A stretch of DNA of 58,828 nucleotides from Belnapia moabensis DSM 16746 (GTDB lineage: Bacteria; Pseudomonadota; Alphaproteobacteria; Acetobacterales; Acetobacteraceae). The notes beneath the pieces are model-generated. The model was not told the DNA's origin, ran no database searches, and saw only the letters and a program-made list of their open reading frames with translations. This document shows positions 17,052 to 25,240 of the stretch, piece after piece (position 1 is the stretch's first letter; each line of letters starts with the position of its first letter). Location of the stretch: contig NZ_JQKB01000035.1 in the NCBI RefSeq assembly GCF_000745835.1, positions 1 through 58,828 on the forward strand. The letters run 5' to 3'. A program made the position numbers and the translations under genes.

Positions 17052-17731
17052 TGCGCCAGCGCAGCGCCGCCGAGGAGTGGATGGACGACGCGGCCGCGAC
17101 CGAGGCCGAATTCGCCTCCGCTCTGCGCGACCTCGCCCGCATCAACCGGATGAGCCTCGCCTACCGCCCGACTCTCCGCTGGCTCGACGCGCTGGTGGCC
17201 GAAACGGGCGCCCGCCACCTCTCCGTGCTCGATATCGGCTTCGGCGGCGGCGACATGCTGGCCGCCATCGCCCGCTGGGCCGCCCGCCGCGGCGTCACCG
17301 TGGACCTCGTGGGGCTCGACCGCAGCCCCTGGGCCGCCCGCTACTCGGCCGCCGCCGGGGTCAAGGCCCGCTTCATCACCGCCGACCTCTTCGACCTGCC
17401 GGCGGAGGAGCGCTTCGATGTCGTGCTGTGCAGCCTCTTCACCCATCACCTGCGCGATCCGGAGCTGGTGCGCTTCCTCCGCTGGCTGCCGGGGCGCGCG
17501 CGAAGGGGCTGGCTGATCTCCGACCTGCACCGCCACTGGCTACCCTGGAGCTTCGTCTGGGGCGCGGTGCGGCTGCTGCGGATGGACCCGATGGTGGTGC
17601 ATGACAGCACCGTCTCCATCGCCCGCGGATTCACCCGCGCCGATTGGCAGCGGCTGGTGGCCGAAGCCGGCGTCGCGGCGCGGATCGAGTGGGCCTTCCC
17701 GTTCAAATGGATCGTCTCCGCCCGTGCCTGA
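17051..17731 (+). CDS. SAM-dependent methyltransferase, PKS-associated
   Basis: This 226-residue class I methyltransferase has motif I VLDIGFGGGDML near residue 58 and the acidic ribose-binding residue in VGLDRSP. It starts at the last base of the PKS stop (TGATG) and its own stop lies within the next gene, so the three are translationally coupled. The likely task is methylation of the polyketide product. Its sequence resembles methyltransferases commonly found between a type III PKS and a geranylgeranyl-reductase-like flavoprotein. Whether it acts on carbon or oxygen cannot be told. Confidence 0.85.
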   Translation: MRQRSAAEEWMDDAAATEAEFASALRDLARINRMSLAYRPTLRWLDALVAETGARHLSVLDIGFGGGDMLAAIARWAARRGVTVDLVGLDRSPWAARYSAAAGVKARFITADLFDLPAEERFDVVLCSLFTHHLRDPELVRFLRWLPGRARRGWLISDLHRHWLPWSFVWGAVRLLRMDPMVVHDSTVSIARGFTRADWQRLVAEAGVAARIEWAFPFKWIVSARA

Positions 17732-18758
17732 TGTCGTGGTGATCGGCGCCGGCCCGGCCGGCTGCGCGGCGGCGATCACCCTTGCCCGCGCCGGCCGGGA
17801 GGTGCTGCTGCTGGAGCGCAGTCCCGAGCCCCGCGAGAGCGTCTGCGGCGAATTCCTCGGCCCCGACGCGGCGGCAGCGCTGGCCCGCCTCGGCCTCGAT
17901 CCGGCGGCGCTCGGCGGCGCCCCGCTGCGGCGGATGCGGATCGGCCATGGCAGGCGCGAGGCCGATTTGGCGCTGCCCTTCCCCGCCTGGGCCCTGCCGC
18001 GCCGCCTGCTTGACGGCGCCCTCCAGGGGGCCGCCGGCCCGACCCTGCGCCGCGGCACCGCCGTGCTCGGCGCCGTGCCGATGGGGGAGGGGTGGCGCCT
18101 CCGCACCCCTTCAGGCGAGATTGAGGCGCGGCGCATCATCCTCGCCACCGGCAAGCACGCGCTGCGCGGCCATCCGCGCGAGGGCGCCCCGCCGCCCGCC
18201 CTCGGCCTCAAGCTGCACCTCGCCGGGGTGGCGATGGCGGATGCCGTCGCCCTGCTGCCCTTCGACGGCGGCTATGCCGGCCTGCAACCCCTGCCCGGCG
18301 GCGGGGCCAATCTCTGCGCCGCCCTGCACGGCCCGCCCGGCGACCTGCTCGCCCGCGTCCGCGCAGGCTCCGCCCTTGCCGGGCGCCTGCTCCGCGATGC
18401 GCGCCCGCTCTGGGACCGGCCGCTCGCCATCGCCGGCGTGCCCTACGGCTTCCACCAGCCCGCCGCCGGGCCGCCCGGCCTCTACCGCGTCGGCGACCAG
18501 GCGGCGGTGATCCCGAGCTTCACCGGCGAGGGCGTGGCGCTTGCCCTGCATTCCGGCCTGGCGGCGGCCGAGGCAATCCTCGCCGGCCAGGAGGCCGCCG
18601 CCTTCCACGCCGCATGGCGCCGCCGCAGCGCCGGGCCGATGCGCTGGGCCGGCCTTGCCGCGCATGTGCTGCGAGCCTCGCCCCCCGCCTTCGCCGCCCT
18701 CGGCGCGGTCGGCCCGCTGGCGCGCTTCGTTGCTACACGGACCCGGGTAGCCGCCTGA
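17724..18758 (+). CDS. FAD-dependent oxidoreductase, geranylgeranyl-reductase/UbiH-like
   Basis: This 344-residue flavoprotein begins with the FAD dinucleotide-binding motif VVVIGAGPAGCAAA and carries a second FAD-contact motif, YRVGDQAAVIPSFTGEG, near residue 255. The segment ESVCGEFLGPDAAAAL is typical of flavoproteins in this PKS neighbourhood. The GTG at 17724 was chosen because the glycine motif must lie at the N-terminus; it overlaps the methyltransferase by eight bases. Probable role: hydroxylation or reduction of the polyketide. It is the last gene before convergent Bug receptors. Confidence 0.83.
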   Translation: MPDVVVIGAGPAGCAAAITLARAGREVLLLERSPEPRESVCGEFLGPDAAAALARLGLDPAALGGAPLRRMRIGHGRREADLALPFPAWALPRRLLDGALQGAAGPTLRRGTAVLGAVPMGEGWRLRTPSGEIEARRIILATGKHALRGHPREGAPPPALGLKLHLAGVAMADAVALLPFDGGYAGLQPLPGGGANLCAALHGPPGDLLARVRAGSALAGRLLRDARPLWDRPLAIAGVPYGFHQPAAGPPGLYRVGDQAAVIPSFTGEGVALALHSGLAAAEAILAGQEAAAFHAAWRRRSAGPMRWAGLAAHVLRASPPAFAALGAVGPLARFVATRTRVAA

Positions 18759-18771
18759 CCCGCCGCCCGGC

Positions 18772-19743
18772 TCAGTCGATGCTGATGCCGAGCCGCGCCA
18801 CCGTCTCCCGCTCATAGACCACCCGCTCGCGGGCAAAGGCGAGGTATTCGCGCGGGCCGAGATACTCGTTCGGCAGTTCCCAGCGCTTCATGATCGCCTG
18901 GCTGGCCTCGTCCTCGAAGGCCTTCTTCAGCGTGCGGTGGAGGATGTCCACCACCTCCGGCTCCATCCCCTTCGGCCCGGCGAGGCCATAGGGTGAGGTC
19001 ACGCTCATCCCGTAGCCGAGATCCTTCAGCGTCGGCACATCGGGGAAGCTCGGCAGCCGCGTCGGCGTCCAGGCGGCGAGCAGGCGGAGCTCGCCGGTCT
19101 CCACCTGCGGCCGCCAGGACTGGCTGTCGGCGACGATGTCGATCTGCCGCCCCAGCAGGGCGGTCACGCCCTCCTGGCTGCCGCGCATTGGCACATGCGT
19201 CATCTCGGCTCGCTCACGGGTGAGGATGTCCTCCATGGCCAGGTGGTTGGTGGTGGCGATGCCGCTGGTCGAATAGGTCATCCGGCCGGGGGCGCGACGG
19301 GCGGCCTCCATCAGCTCGGCATGCGTCTTCCACGGGCTGTCGCCGCGCACCGCGGTGCCGAAGACGAAGCCGGTGAGCTGCATGATATAGGTGAAGTCGC
19401 CGACCGGGTCCCAGCTCGGCTGCCGCGTCAAGAAGGGGTGGCGGAGGATCGAGAGGTGGTGGTGCGCGATGGTGTAGCCATCCGGCCGTGCCTGCTGGAT
19501 GAGGAAGGTCGCGGCGCGGGTGCCGCGGGCGCCGGCCATGTTCTCGATGATGATGGGCTGGCCAAGGTCCTTGGCGGCGATCTCGAACATCTGCCGGTGC
19601 AGCGCGTCGAGCGAGCCGCCCGGCGGCCAGGGGATGAGGCAGCGGATCTGCCGGTTGGGGAAGCGCCCCTGGCCAAGCGCCGGGGCCGCGAGCAGGCCGG
19701 CCGCCGCGCCGAGGGCGGCGCGGCGGGTGAATGTCGTCTTCAT
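18772..19743 (-). CDS. Bug-family (tripartite tricarboxylate receptor-like) periplasmic binding protein 1
   Basis: This 323-residue binding protein has an N-terminal export signal with twin arginines (TRRAALGAAAGLLAAPALG). The Bug signature IPWPPGGSLDALHRQ is near residue 38, and the C-terminal clamshell motif SPYGLAGPKGMEPEV is present. Bug receptors bind carboxylates in the periplasm, some feeding TctAB transporters; no TctA or TctB gene is in the window. It is the third gene of a three-paralog run, 28 bases after the second. The ligand is unknown. Confidence 0.9.
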   Translation of the reverse strand: MKTTFTRRAALGAAAGLLAAPALGQGRFPNRQIRCLIPWPPGGSLDALHRQMFEIAAKDLGQPIIIENMAGARGTRAATFLIQQARPDGYTIAHHHLSILRHPFLTRQPSWDPVGDFTYIMQLTGFVFGTAVRGDSPWKTHAELMEAARRAPGRMTYSTSGIATTNHLAMEDILTRERAEMTHVPMRGSQEGVTALLGRQIDIVADSQSWRPQVETGELRLLAAWTPTRLPSFPDVPTLKDLGYGMSVTSPYGLAGPKGMEPEVVDILHRTLKKAFEDEASQAIMKRWELPNEYLGPREYLAFARERVVYERETVARLGISID

Positions 19744-19771
19744 TGTGTCCTCCCTGTGTCCCTTGGCCCGG

Positions 19772-20755
19772 TCAGCCGTCGAGGGTGAGGTTCAGCCGCT
19801 TCACCATCATCTTTTCATAGTCGACGCGCCTGGCGACGAAGTCGCGGTAGTCCTCCGTGTTGCGGTAGACCAGCGGCATGTCGAACTGGCCGCGGATGCG
19901 CTCGTTCTCCGGGTCGAAGAGCGCGGCCTTGAAGGCATCGTGCAGCACCCGCACCACGCCCTCGTCCATGCCCTTCGGACCGCTGACGCCATAGGGCGAG
20001 GTGACCTCCATGTCGTAGCCCAGCTCCTTCAGCGTCGGCACGGTCGGGAAGCGCGCCGCGCGCTCGGCGGTCCAGACCGAGAGCGCCCGCATCGACCCCG
20101 CCTCGACGAAGGGCGCCCAGGCGCTGCTGTCGGAGACCATGTCCACCTGCCCGGCCAGCGCCGCCGTCACCCCCTCGTTCGAGCCGCGGAAGGGCACATG
20201 GGTGATCTCCACCTTCTCCAGCTCCAGCAGGGTCTCCATCGCCAGGTGGTTGCTGGTGCCGATGCCGCTGGTCGAATAGGTCAGCTTGCCGGGATTGGCC
20301 CGGGCATAGGCGATCATTTCCTGCCAGGTAGCGAAGCGGCTGTCGGCCTTGACGGCAGTGCCGAAGAGCCAGCCGGTGAGGCCGATGATGTGGGTGAAGT
20401 CCCGCACCGGGTCCCAGAGCGGGGTCTTCATCATCCAGGGCCGGCGCAGCACGGAGAGGTGCATCTGCGTCAGCGTGTAGCCATCCGGCCGCGACTGCTG
20501 GGCGACGGTCATCGGCCCGAGCGTGCCGCCCGCCCCCGGCTTGTTCTCGAGCACCACCGGCTGGCCGAGCGCCCTGCTGGCGATCTCGCCCATGGAGCGG
20601 AGCTGCGCGTCGGCCGAGCCGCCCGCCGGCCAGGGGATGACGAGGCGGATCGGCCGGTCCGGGAAGCGCCCCTGGGCGAGGGCAGGGGAGGCGAGCGCAG
20701 GGGCGAGGCTGGCCGCGGCGAGCGCGAGCGTCCGGCGGCGGGTGATCGATGGCAT
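19772..20755 (-). CDS. Bug-family periplasmic binding protein 2
   Basis: This 327-residue protein has the signal MPSITRRRTLALAAASLAPA and the Bug motif IPWPAGGSADAQLRSMGEI. The C-terminal lobe contains TSPYGVSGPKGMDEGVVRVL. It is much closer to receptor 3 than to receptor 1: the two share SADAQLRS, MHLS, DFTHIIGL and SSAWAPLV/FV patterns. The middle position and 28/31-base gaps suggest cotranscription of all three. Ligand unknown. Confidence 0.9.
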   Translation of the reverse strand: MPSITRRRTLALAAASLAPALASPALAQGRFPDRPIRLVIPWPAGGSADAQLRSMGEIASRALGQPVVLENKPGAGGTLGPMTVAQQSRPDGYTLTQMHLSVLRRPWMMKTPLWDPVRDFTHIIGLTGWLFGTAVKADSRFATWQEMIAYARANPGKLTYSTSGIGTSNHLAMETLLELEKVEITHVPFRGSNEGVTAALAGQVDMVSDSSAWAPFVEAGSMRALSVWTAERAARFPTVPTLKELGYDMEVTSPYGVSGPKGMDEGVVRVLHDAFKAALFDPENERIRGQFDMPLVYRNTEDYRDFVARRVDYEKMMVKRLNLTLDG

Positions 20756-20786
20756 TCTTCAGGCGTCTCCCGGGTACTGTCTTGCT

Positions 20787-21767
20787 TCAGTCAATCCGCA
20801 GCTTCAGCCGTTCCGCCATCGCCTTCTCGTACTGCGCCCGGCGGGCGATGAAGCTGCGGTAGTCCTCAGTATCGTAGTACTCGAGCGGCATGTCGAACTG
20901 CGCCCGCACCGTGGCATTGGCCGGGTCGAACAGCGCCGCCTTGCAGGCATCGTGCAGCACGCGGACTACGCCCGGGTCCATCCCCTTCGGCCCGGCGAGG
21001 CCGTAGGGGGATGTCACGACCATGTCGTAGCCCAGCTCCTTCAGCGTCGGCGCGTCGGGGAAGCGGGGCGAGCGCTCGGCAGTCCAGACGCAGATCAGCC
21101 GGAGCTGCCCGCCATCTACCAGCGGCGCCCAGGCGGAGCTGTCGGCGACGCTCATCACCTCGCCCGCCGCGACGGCCACTGCCGCCTCGTTCGAGGCGCG
21201 GTAGGGCACATGGACCAGCTCCAGCTTCTCGCGCGCCGCCAGCTCCTCCATCGTCAGGTGGTTGGTCGTGGCGATGCCGGAGGTGGTGTAGGTCAGCCGC
21301 CCCGGATTGGCGCGGGCATAGGCGAGGTAGTCCGCCCAGCTCTTGATCGGCCCGTCCGCCTTCACCGCGATGCCGAACATCCAGCCGCAGAGCCCGATGA
21401 TATGGGTGAAGTCGTTCACCGGGTCCCAGGGCGGCGTGCGGGTGATGAAGGGCCGCCGCACGATCGAGAGGTGCATCTGGCTGATCGTGTAGCCGTCCGG
21501 CCGCGCCTGGGTCGTCAGGTGCAGCGCACCCATGGTGCCCGAGGCGCCGGGCCGGTTCTCCACCACCACGCTCTGGCCCAGCGCCCGACCGGCGATCTCC
21601 GCCAGCGAGCGGAGCTGCGCATCCGCCGAGCCGCCCGGCGGCCAGGGGATGATGAGGCGGATGGGGCGGTCCGGGAACCGCCCCTGGGCCAGGGCAGGCG
21701 TCACCAGAGCCGCCCCGCCGAGGGCCAGCGCGCCGCGCCGGCCGAGCCGTGTGCCTTCGAAATCCAT
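20787..21767 (-). CDS. Bug-family periplasmic binding protein 3
   Basis: This 326-residue protein has an RR-containing signal (RLGRRGALALGGAALVTPALA) and the motif IPWPPGGSADAQLRSLAEI. It is the first gene of the tandem receptor run. Its upstream region (21768-21910) is shared with the divergent MHS symporter, so one regulatory region may serve both. Like its neighbours it lacks TctA/TctB partners here and may deliver a carboxylate to another transporter or act as a sensor. Confidence 0.9.
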   Translation of the reverse strand: MDFEGTRLGRRGALALGGAALVTPALAQGRFPDRPIRLIIPWPPGGSADAQLRSLAEIAGRALGQSVVVENRPGASGTMGALHLTTQARPDGYTISQMHLSIVRRPFITRTPPWDPVNDFTHIIGLCGWMFGIAVKADGPIKSWADYLAYARANPGRLTYTTSGIATTNHLTMEELAAREKLELVHVPYRASNEAAVAVAAGEVMSVADSSAWAPLVDGGQLRLICVWTAERSPRFPDAPTLKELGYDMVVTSPYGLAGPKGMDPGVVRVLHDACKAALFDPANATVRAQFDMPLEYYDTEDYRSFIARRAQYEKAMAERLKLRID

Positions 21768-21910
21768 GGCCGTGACCTCCCGTAGGCGGGGGCCGGTTCC
21801 AAGTCCGGCCCCTCATCGTTGCCAGGCCAGTCTGGCGGGACGGCGGGAGAAGGGGAAGCGCCTTGCCACCGCCGGAGCGTCGCTGCGTTGCAGCGGCGAA
21901 GGAGCTCCCC

Positions 21911-23233
21911 ATGCCCAGCGCAACCACCACCATCCCCCTGGATGCGGCCGCAGACCGCCGCCGCCGGATCCTCGCCATCATCGGCGGCTCCTCCGGCAAC
22001 CTGGTCGAGTGGTATGATTTCTACGTCTATTCCTTCTGCTCGCTCTACTTCGCCGCCTCCTTCTTCCCCTCCGGCGACCGCACCTCGCAGCTGCTCGCCG
22101 CCGCCGGGGTCTTCGCAGCCGGCTTCCTGGTGCGGCCCATCGGCGGCTGGATCTTCGGCCGGCTGGCGGACCGGCGCGGCCGCCGCTTCTCGATGATGGC
22201 CTCCGTCCTGCTGATGTGCGGCGGTTCGCTGATGATCGCCGTCCTGCCCACCCATGCGAGCGTCGGCCTGCTCGCCCCCGTGCTGCTGACGGTCGCGCGC
22301 CTCGCCCAGGGCCTCTCGGTCGGCGGCGAGTACGGGACGAGCGCCACCTATATGAGCGAGGTGGCGGAGCCCGGCCATCGCGGCTTCTACGCCAGCTTCC
22401 AGTACGTCACGCTGATCGGCGGCCAGCTGCTGGCCGTGCTCGTCATTGTTATCCTCGAAGCCCTGCTCACCAACGAGCAGATGCGCGCCTTCGGCTGGCG
22501 CATCCCCTTCCTGATCGGCGCGGCGGCGGCCGTGGTCGCCCTCTTCCTTCGCCGCGCCCTGCACGAGACGCAGAGCGCCGACGCCGCGAAGCGCCCGGAG
22601 GCTGGCTCGATCCGCGCCCTGCTGCGGCACCCGAAGCCGCTGCTGCTGGTGCTCGGCCTGACCGCGGGGGGCAGCCTCAGCTTCTACGTCTTCACCACCT
22701 TCATGCAGAAATACCTGGTGAACACCGTCCATTTCGAGGCCCGCACGGTGAGTGCCACCATGGCCTGGGTGCTGCTGGCCTTCATGGTCGCCCAGCCCGC
22801 CTTCGGCGCCCTCTCCGACCGGGTCGGGCGGCGGGCGATGCTGCTCGCCTTCGGCGGCCTCGGCGCGCTGATGACGGTGCCGCTGCTGACGGCCATCGGC
22901 CACGCCGGCTCGCCCCTATCGGCTGGGCTGCTGGTGCTGGCGGGACTCGCGGTCGTCTCCTGCTACACCTCGATCAGCGGGCTGGTGAAGGCGGAGCTCT
23001 TCCCCGCCGAGGTCCGCGCGCTCGGCGTCGGCCTGCCCTATGCGGTGGCTAACGCGCTGTTCGGCGGCACGGCGGAGTATGTCGGCCTCTGGTTCAAGTC
23101 GGTTGGGGCCGAGAGCGGCTTCTTCTGGTACGTCACCAGCTTCTTCGCCCTCGCCTTCGTTACCGCCTGGCTGATGCCCGAGACCCGGGTCGAGAGCCAC
23201 CTGACCCGGGAAGAGCGGGCGCTGGCCGGCTAG
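21911..23233 (+). CDS. MFS metabolite:H+ symporter (MHS/KgtP type)
   Basis: This 440-residue transporter has 12 hydrophobic segments. The MHS family signatures are present: [12 protein letters not shown] near the start, the cytoplasmic loop [14 protein letters not shown], and [21 protein letters not shown] in helix 5. Such proteins import dicarboxylates, 2-oxoglutarate, citrate, shikimate or proline/betaine with protons. The ATG at 21911 has AAGGAG six bases upstream. It is divergent from the three Bug receptors, which also handle carboxylates in most known cases. Confidence 0.9.
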   Translation: MPSATTTIPLDAAADRRRRILAIIGGSSGNLVEWYDFYVYSFCSLYFAASFFPSGDRTSQLLAAAGVFAAGFLVRPIGGWIFGRLADRRGRRFSMMASVLLMCGGSLMIAVLPTHASVGLLAPVLLTVARLAQGLSVGGEYGTSATYMSEVAEPGHRGFYASFQYVTLIGGQLLAVLVIVILEALLTNEQMRAFGWRIPFLIGAAAAVVALFLRRALHETQSADAAKRPEAGSIRALLRHPKPLLLVLGLTAGGSLSFYVFTTFMQKYLVNTVHFEARTVSATMAWVLLAFMVAQPAFGALSDRVGRRAMLLAFGGLGALMTVPLLTAIGHAGSPLSAGLLVLAGLAVVSCYTSISGLVKAELFPAEVRALGVGLPYAVANALFGGTAEYVGLWFKSVGAESGFFWYVTSFFALAFVTAWLMPETRVESHLTREERALAG

Positions 23234-23262
23234 CCCAAGCGGGCGGCTTGCCTTGAACCCCG

Positions 23263-23300
23263 CCTCGGGCCAGTTTCCGCCGCGAAATCCCGGCCCGAGG
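23263..23300 (+). promoter_or_regulatory. 9-bp inverted repeat overlapping the lpdA ribosome-binding region
   Basis: CCTCGGGCC (23263-23271) and GGCCCGAGG (23292-23300) are exact reverse complements with a 20-base loop. The right arm includes the GAGG that would serve as ribosome-binding site for the ATG at 23308. It could be a terminator for the symporter gene or a fold that limits lpdA translation. There is no T-run. Confidence 0.35.
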
Positions 23301-23307
23301 ACCCCTT

Positions 23308-24699
23308 ATGCCCGACAGCTTCGACCTCATCGTCATCGGCTCCGGCCCCGGCGGCTATGTCTGCGCCATCCGCGCCGCCCAGCTCGGGCTGAAGACGGCC
23401 TGCGTGGAGAAGCGGGAGACGCTCGGCGGCACCTGCCTCAATATCGGCTGCATCCCCTCCAAGGCCCTGCTCCAGAGCAGCGAGAATTTCGAGGAGGCGG
23501 TCCACAAGCTGGCCGACCACGGCGTCTTGATCGACGGCGTGAAGCTCGACCTCGCCAAGATGCAGGCCCGCAAGGGCGAGGTGGTGAGCGCCAACGTCAA
23601 GGGCGTCGAATTCCTCTTCCGCAAGAACAAGGTCACCTGGCTGAAGGGCGCCGGCAAAATCACCGCCCCCGGCCAGGTCGAGGTCAATGGCGAGACCTAC
23701 GCGACCAAGGCCATCGTCATCGCGACCGGCAGCGACAGCACCCCGCTCCGCGGCGTCGAGGTCGATGAGAAGCGCGTCGTCACCTCGACCGGTGCGCTGG
23801 AGCTGGACAAGGTCCCCGGCCATCTCGTCGTCATCGGCGGCGGCGTCATCGGCCTCGAGCTTGGCTCGGTCTGGAAGCGCCTCGGCGCCCAGGTCACGGT
23901 GATCGAGTATCTCGACCGCCTCATCCCCGGCATGGACGCCGAGCTGGCCAAGCAGGCCGAGCGCCTCTTCGCCAAGCAGGGGATGAAGTTCCGCTTGAAG
24001 TCGAAGGTGGTCGCCGCCGAGCAGGATGCCGAGGGCGTCACCCTCAAGGTGGAGCCCGCCGCCGGCGGCGCCGCGGAGGAGATCCGCGCCGATGTCGTGC
24101 TGCTGGCGATCGGCCGCCGCCCCTATGTCGAAGGGCTCGGCCTCGACGAGGTCGGCGTGAAGCGGGACGAGCGCGGCCGCGTCGTCACCGACGCGCATTT
24201 CGCCACCAGCGTCCCCGGCATCTACGCCATCGGCGACTGCATCGCCGGCGCCATGCTCGCCCACAAGGCCGAGGAGGAGGGCGTCGCCGTCGCCGAGATC
24301 CTCGCGGGCCAGGCTGGCCACGTGAATTACGGCGCCATCCCGAGCGTGGTCTACACCTGGCCCGAGATCGCCTCGGTCGGCGCGACAGAGGATGAGCTGA
24401 AGGCCCAGGGCACCGCCTACAAGTCCGGCAAATTCCCCTTCACCGCCAATGGCCGGGCGCGTGCGATGAACGACACGGACGGCTTCGTGAAGATCCTTTC
24501 GGACGCCAAGACCGACAAGGTCCTCGGCGCCCACATCATCGGCCCGGATGCCGGCACGCTGATCGCCGAGATGACGCTGGCCATCGAGTTCGGCGCCAGT
24601 GCCGAGGACGTGGCCCGCACCTGCCACGCCCACCCGACGCTCAACGAGGCAGTGAAGGAAGCCGCCCTCGCCGCCGACGGACGAGCGTTGCATATCTGA
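23308..24699 (+). CDS. lpdA: Dihydrolipoyl dehydrogenase (E3)
   Basis: This 463-residue flavoprotein reoxidises lipoyl groups of 2-oxoacid dehydrogenase or glycine-cleavage complexes with NAD+. Motifs: FAD site IGSGPGGYVCAIRAAQLG; redox disulfide GGTCLNIGCIPSKALL (Cys43, Cys48); NAD site VIGGGVIGLELGSVW; and C-terminal HAHPTLNEA with the His-Glu active pair. Length and motifs fit the 2-oxoglutarate/pyruvate type. No E1 or E2 gene is adjacent, so it is a stand-alone copy. A hairpin covers its ribosome-binding region. Confidence 0.95.
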   Translation: MPDSFDLIVIGSGPGGYVCAIRAAQLGLKTACVEKRETLGGTCLNIGCIPSKALLQSSENFEEAVHKLADHGVLIDGVKLDLAKMQARKGEVVSANVKGVEFLFRKNKVTWLKGAGKITAPGQVEVNGETYATKAIVIATGSDSTPLRGVEVDEKRVVTSTGALELDKVPGHLVVIGGGVIGLELGSVWKRLGAQVTVIEYLDRLIPGMDAELAKQAERLFAKQGMKFRLKSKVVAAEQDAEGVTLKVEPAAGGAAEEIRADVVLLAIGRRPYVEGLGLDEVGVKRDERGRVVTDAHFATSVPGIYAIGDCIAGAMLAHKAEEEGVAVAEILAGQAGHVNYGAIPSVVYTWPEIASVGATEDELKAQGTAYKSGKFPFTANGRARAMNDTDGFVKILSDAKTDKVLGAHIIGPDAGTLIAEMTLAIEFGASAEDVARTCHAHPTLNEAVKEAALAADGRALHI

Positions 24700-24722
24700 T
24701 GCCGAAGCGCGGCGAATCGGCT

Positions 24723-24748
24723 ACCCTCCCTGGTTGAGAGGGGAGGGT
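24723..24748 (+). promoter_or_regulatory. Perfect 8-bp hairpin enclosing the ribosome-binding site of the toxin-like gene
   Basis: ACCCTCCC (24723-24730) pairs exactly with GGGAGGGT (24741-24748) across a 10-base loop. The right arm contains GGGAGGG, the only good ribosome-binding site for the ATG at 24754. If the RNA folds, translation would be blocked unless a factor opens it. It could alternatively be a T-less terminator of lpdA, which ends 23 bases earlier. Confidence 0.45.
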
Positions 24749-24753
24749 GATCG

Positions 24754-25200
24754 ATGGCCGCAAAGCAACGCACCGGGGCGCAGGAGGCCTTCATGCGCTG
24801 GGCGCTCGCCGCCATCCTGGCGAAGCCCGGCCATCCGCTCGAATTCCTGGTCGACCCGGTGACCAAGGACTGGCATTCCCGCCTCGGCTCCCGCCACAAG
24901 GACGCCTTCAGGAACGAGCATTTTCCGGCCGTCCAGGCCGGGCACCTCGTCAGTTTCCACGGTCTCGACGGCGTGGCGAACGAGCGCCTTGCCCTGCAGG
25001 ACGCGGACTTCAACCAGGAGCAGAATTACAGCGTCGAGACGCATGGCCGCCGCGGCATCGTCATCTCTCCCGCCGTCGAGATCGGCGGCGTCCCGGTCGA
25101 GCTGCGCACGGCACGGATGTGGGAGAATGTCGGCGTGCTGGTGCCGAAGGGCACCGTCGCCAAGGCCAAGCCGCACCAGGGCTGGGCGCTCTCCGGCTGA
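24754..25200 (+). CDS. Free-standing protein resembling the polymorphic toxin type 5 (Ntox5) domain
   Basis: This 148-residue protein has no signal peptide or membrane segment. Its pattern VQAGHLVSFHG, LALQDADFNQEQN, and IGGVPVELRTARMWENVGVL looks, from memory of the family, like the Bacterial_toxin_5/Ntox5 domain, a predicted RNase module normally at the C-terminus of large secreted toxins. Here it stands alone as a cytoplasmic-sized protein with no long N-terminal delivery part and no evident immunity gene. Its ribosome-binding site lies in a perfect hairpin. It could instead be a domesticated homologue with a housekeeping role. The family match needs a profile search. Confidence 0.6.
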   Translation: MAAKQRTGAQEAFMRWALAAILAKPGHPLEFLVDPVTKDWHSRLGSRHKDAFRNEHFPAVQAGHLVSFHGLDGVANERLALQDADFNQEQNYSVETHGRRGIVISPAVEIGGVPVELRTARMWENVGVLVPKGTVAKAKPHQGWALSG

Positions 25201-25240
25201 GCGCTTGCCCCGACTCGCCGCCCCGGCCGATCCTCCCGCC

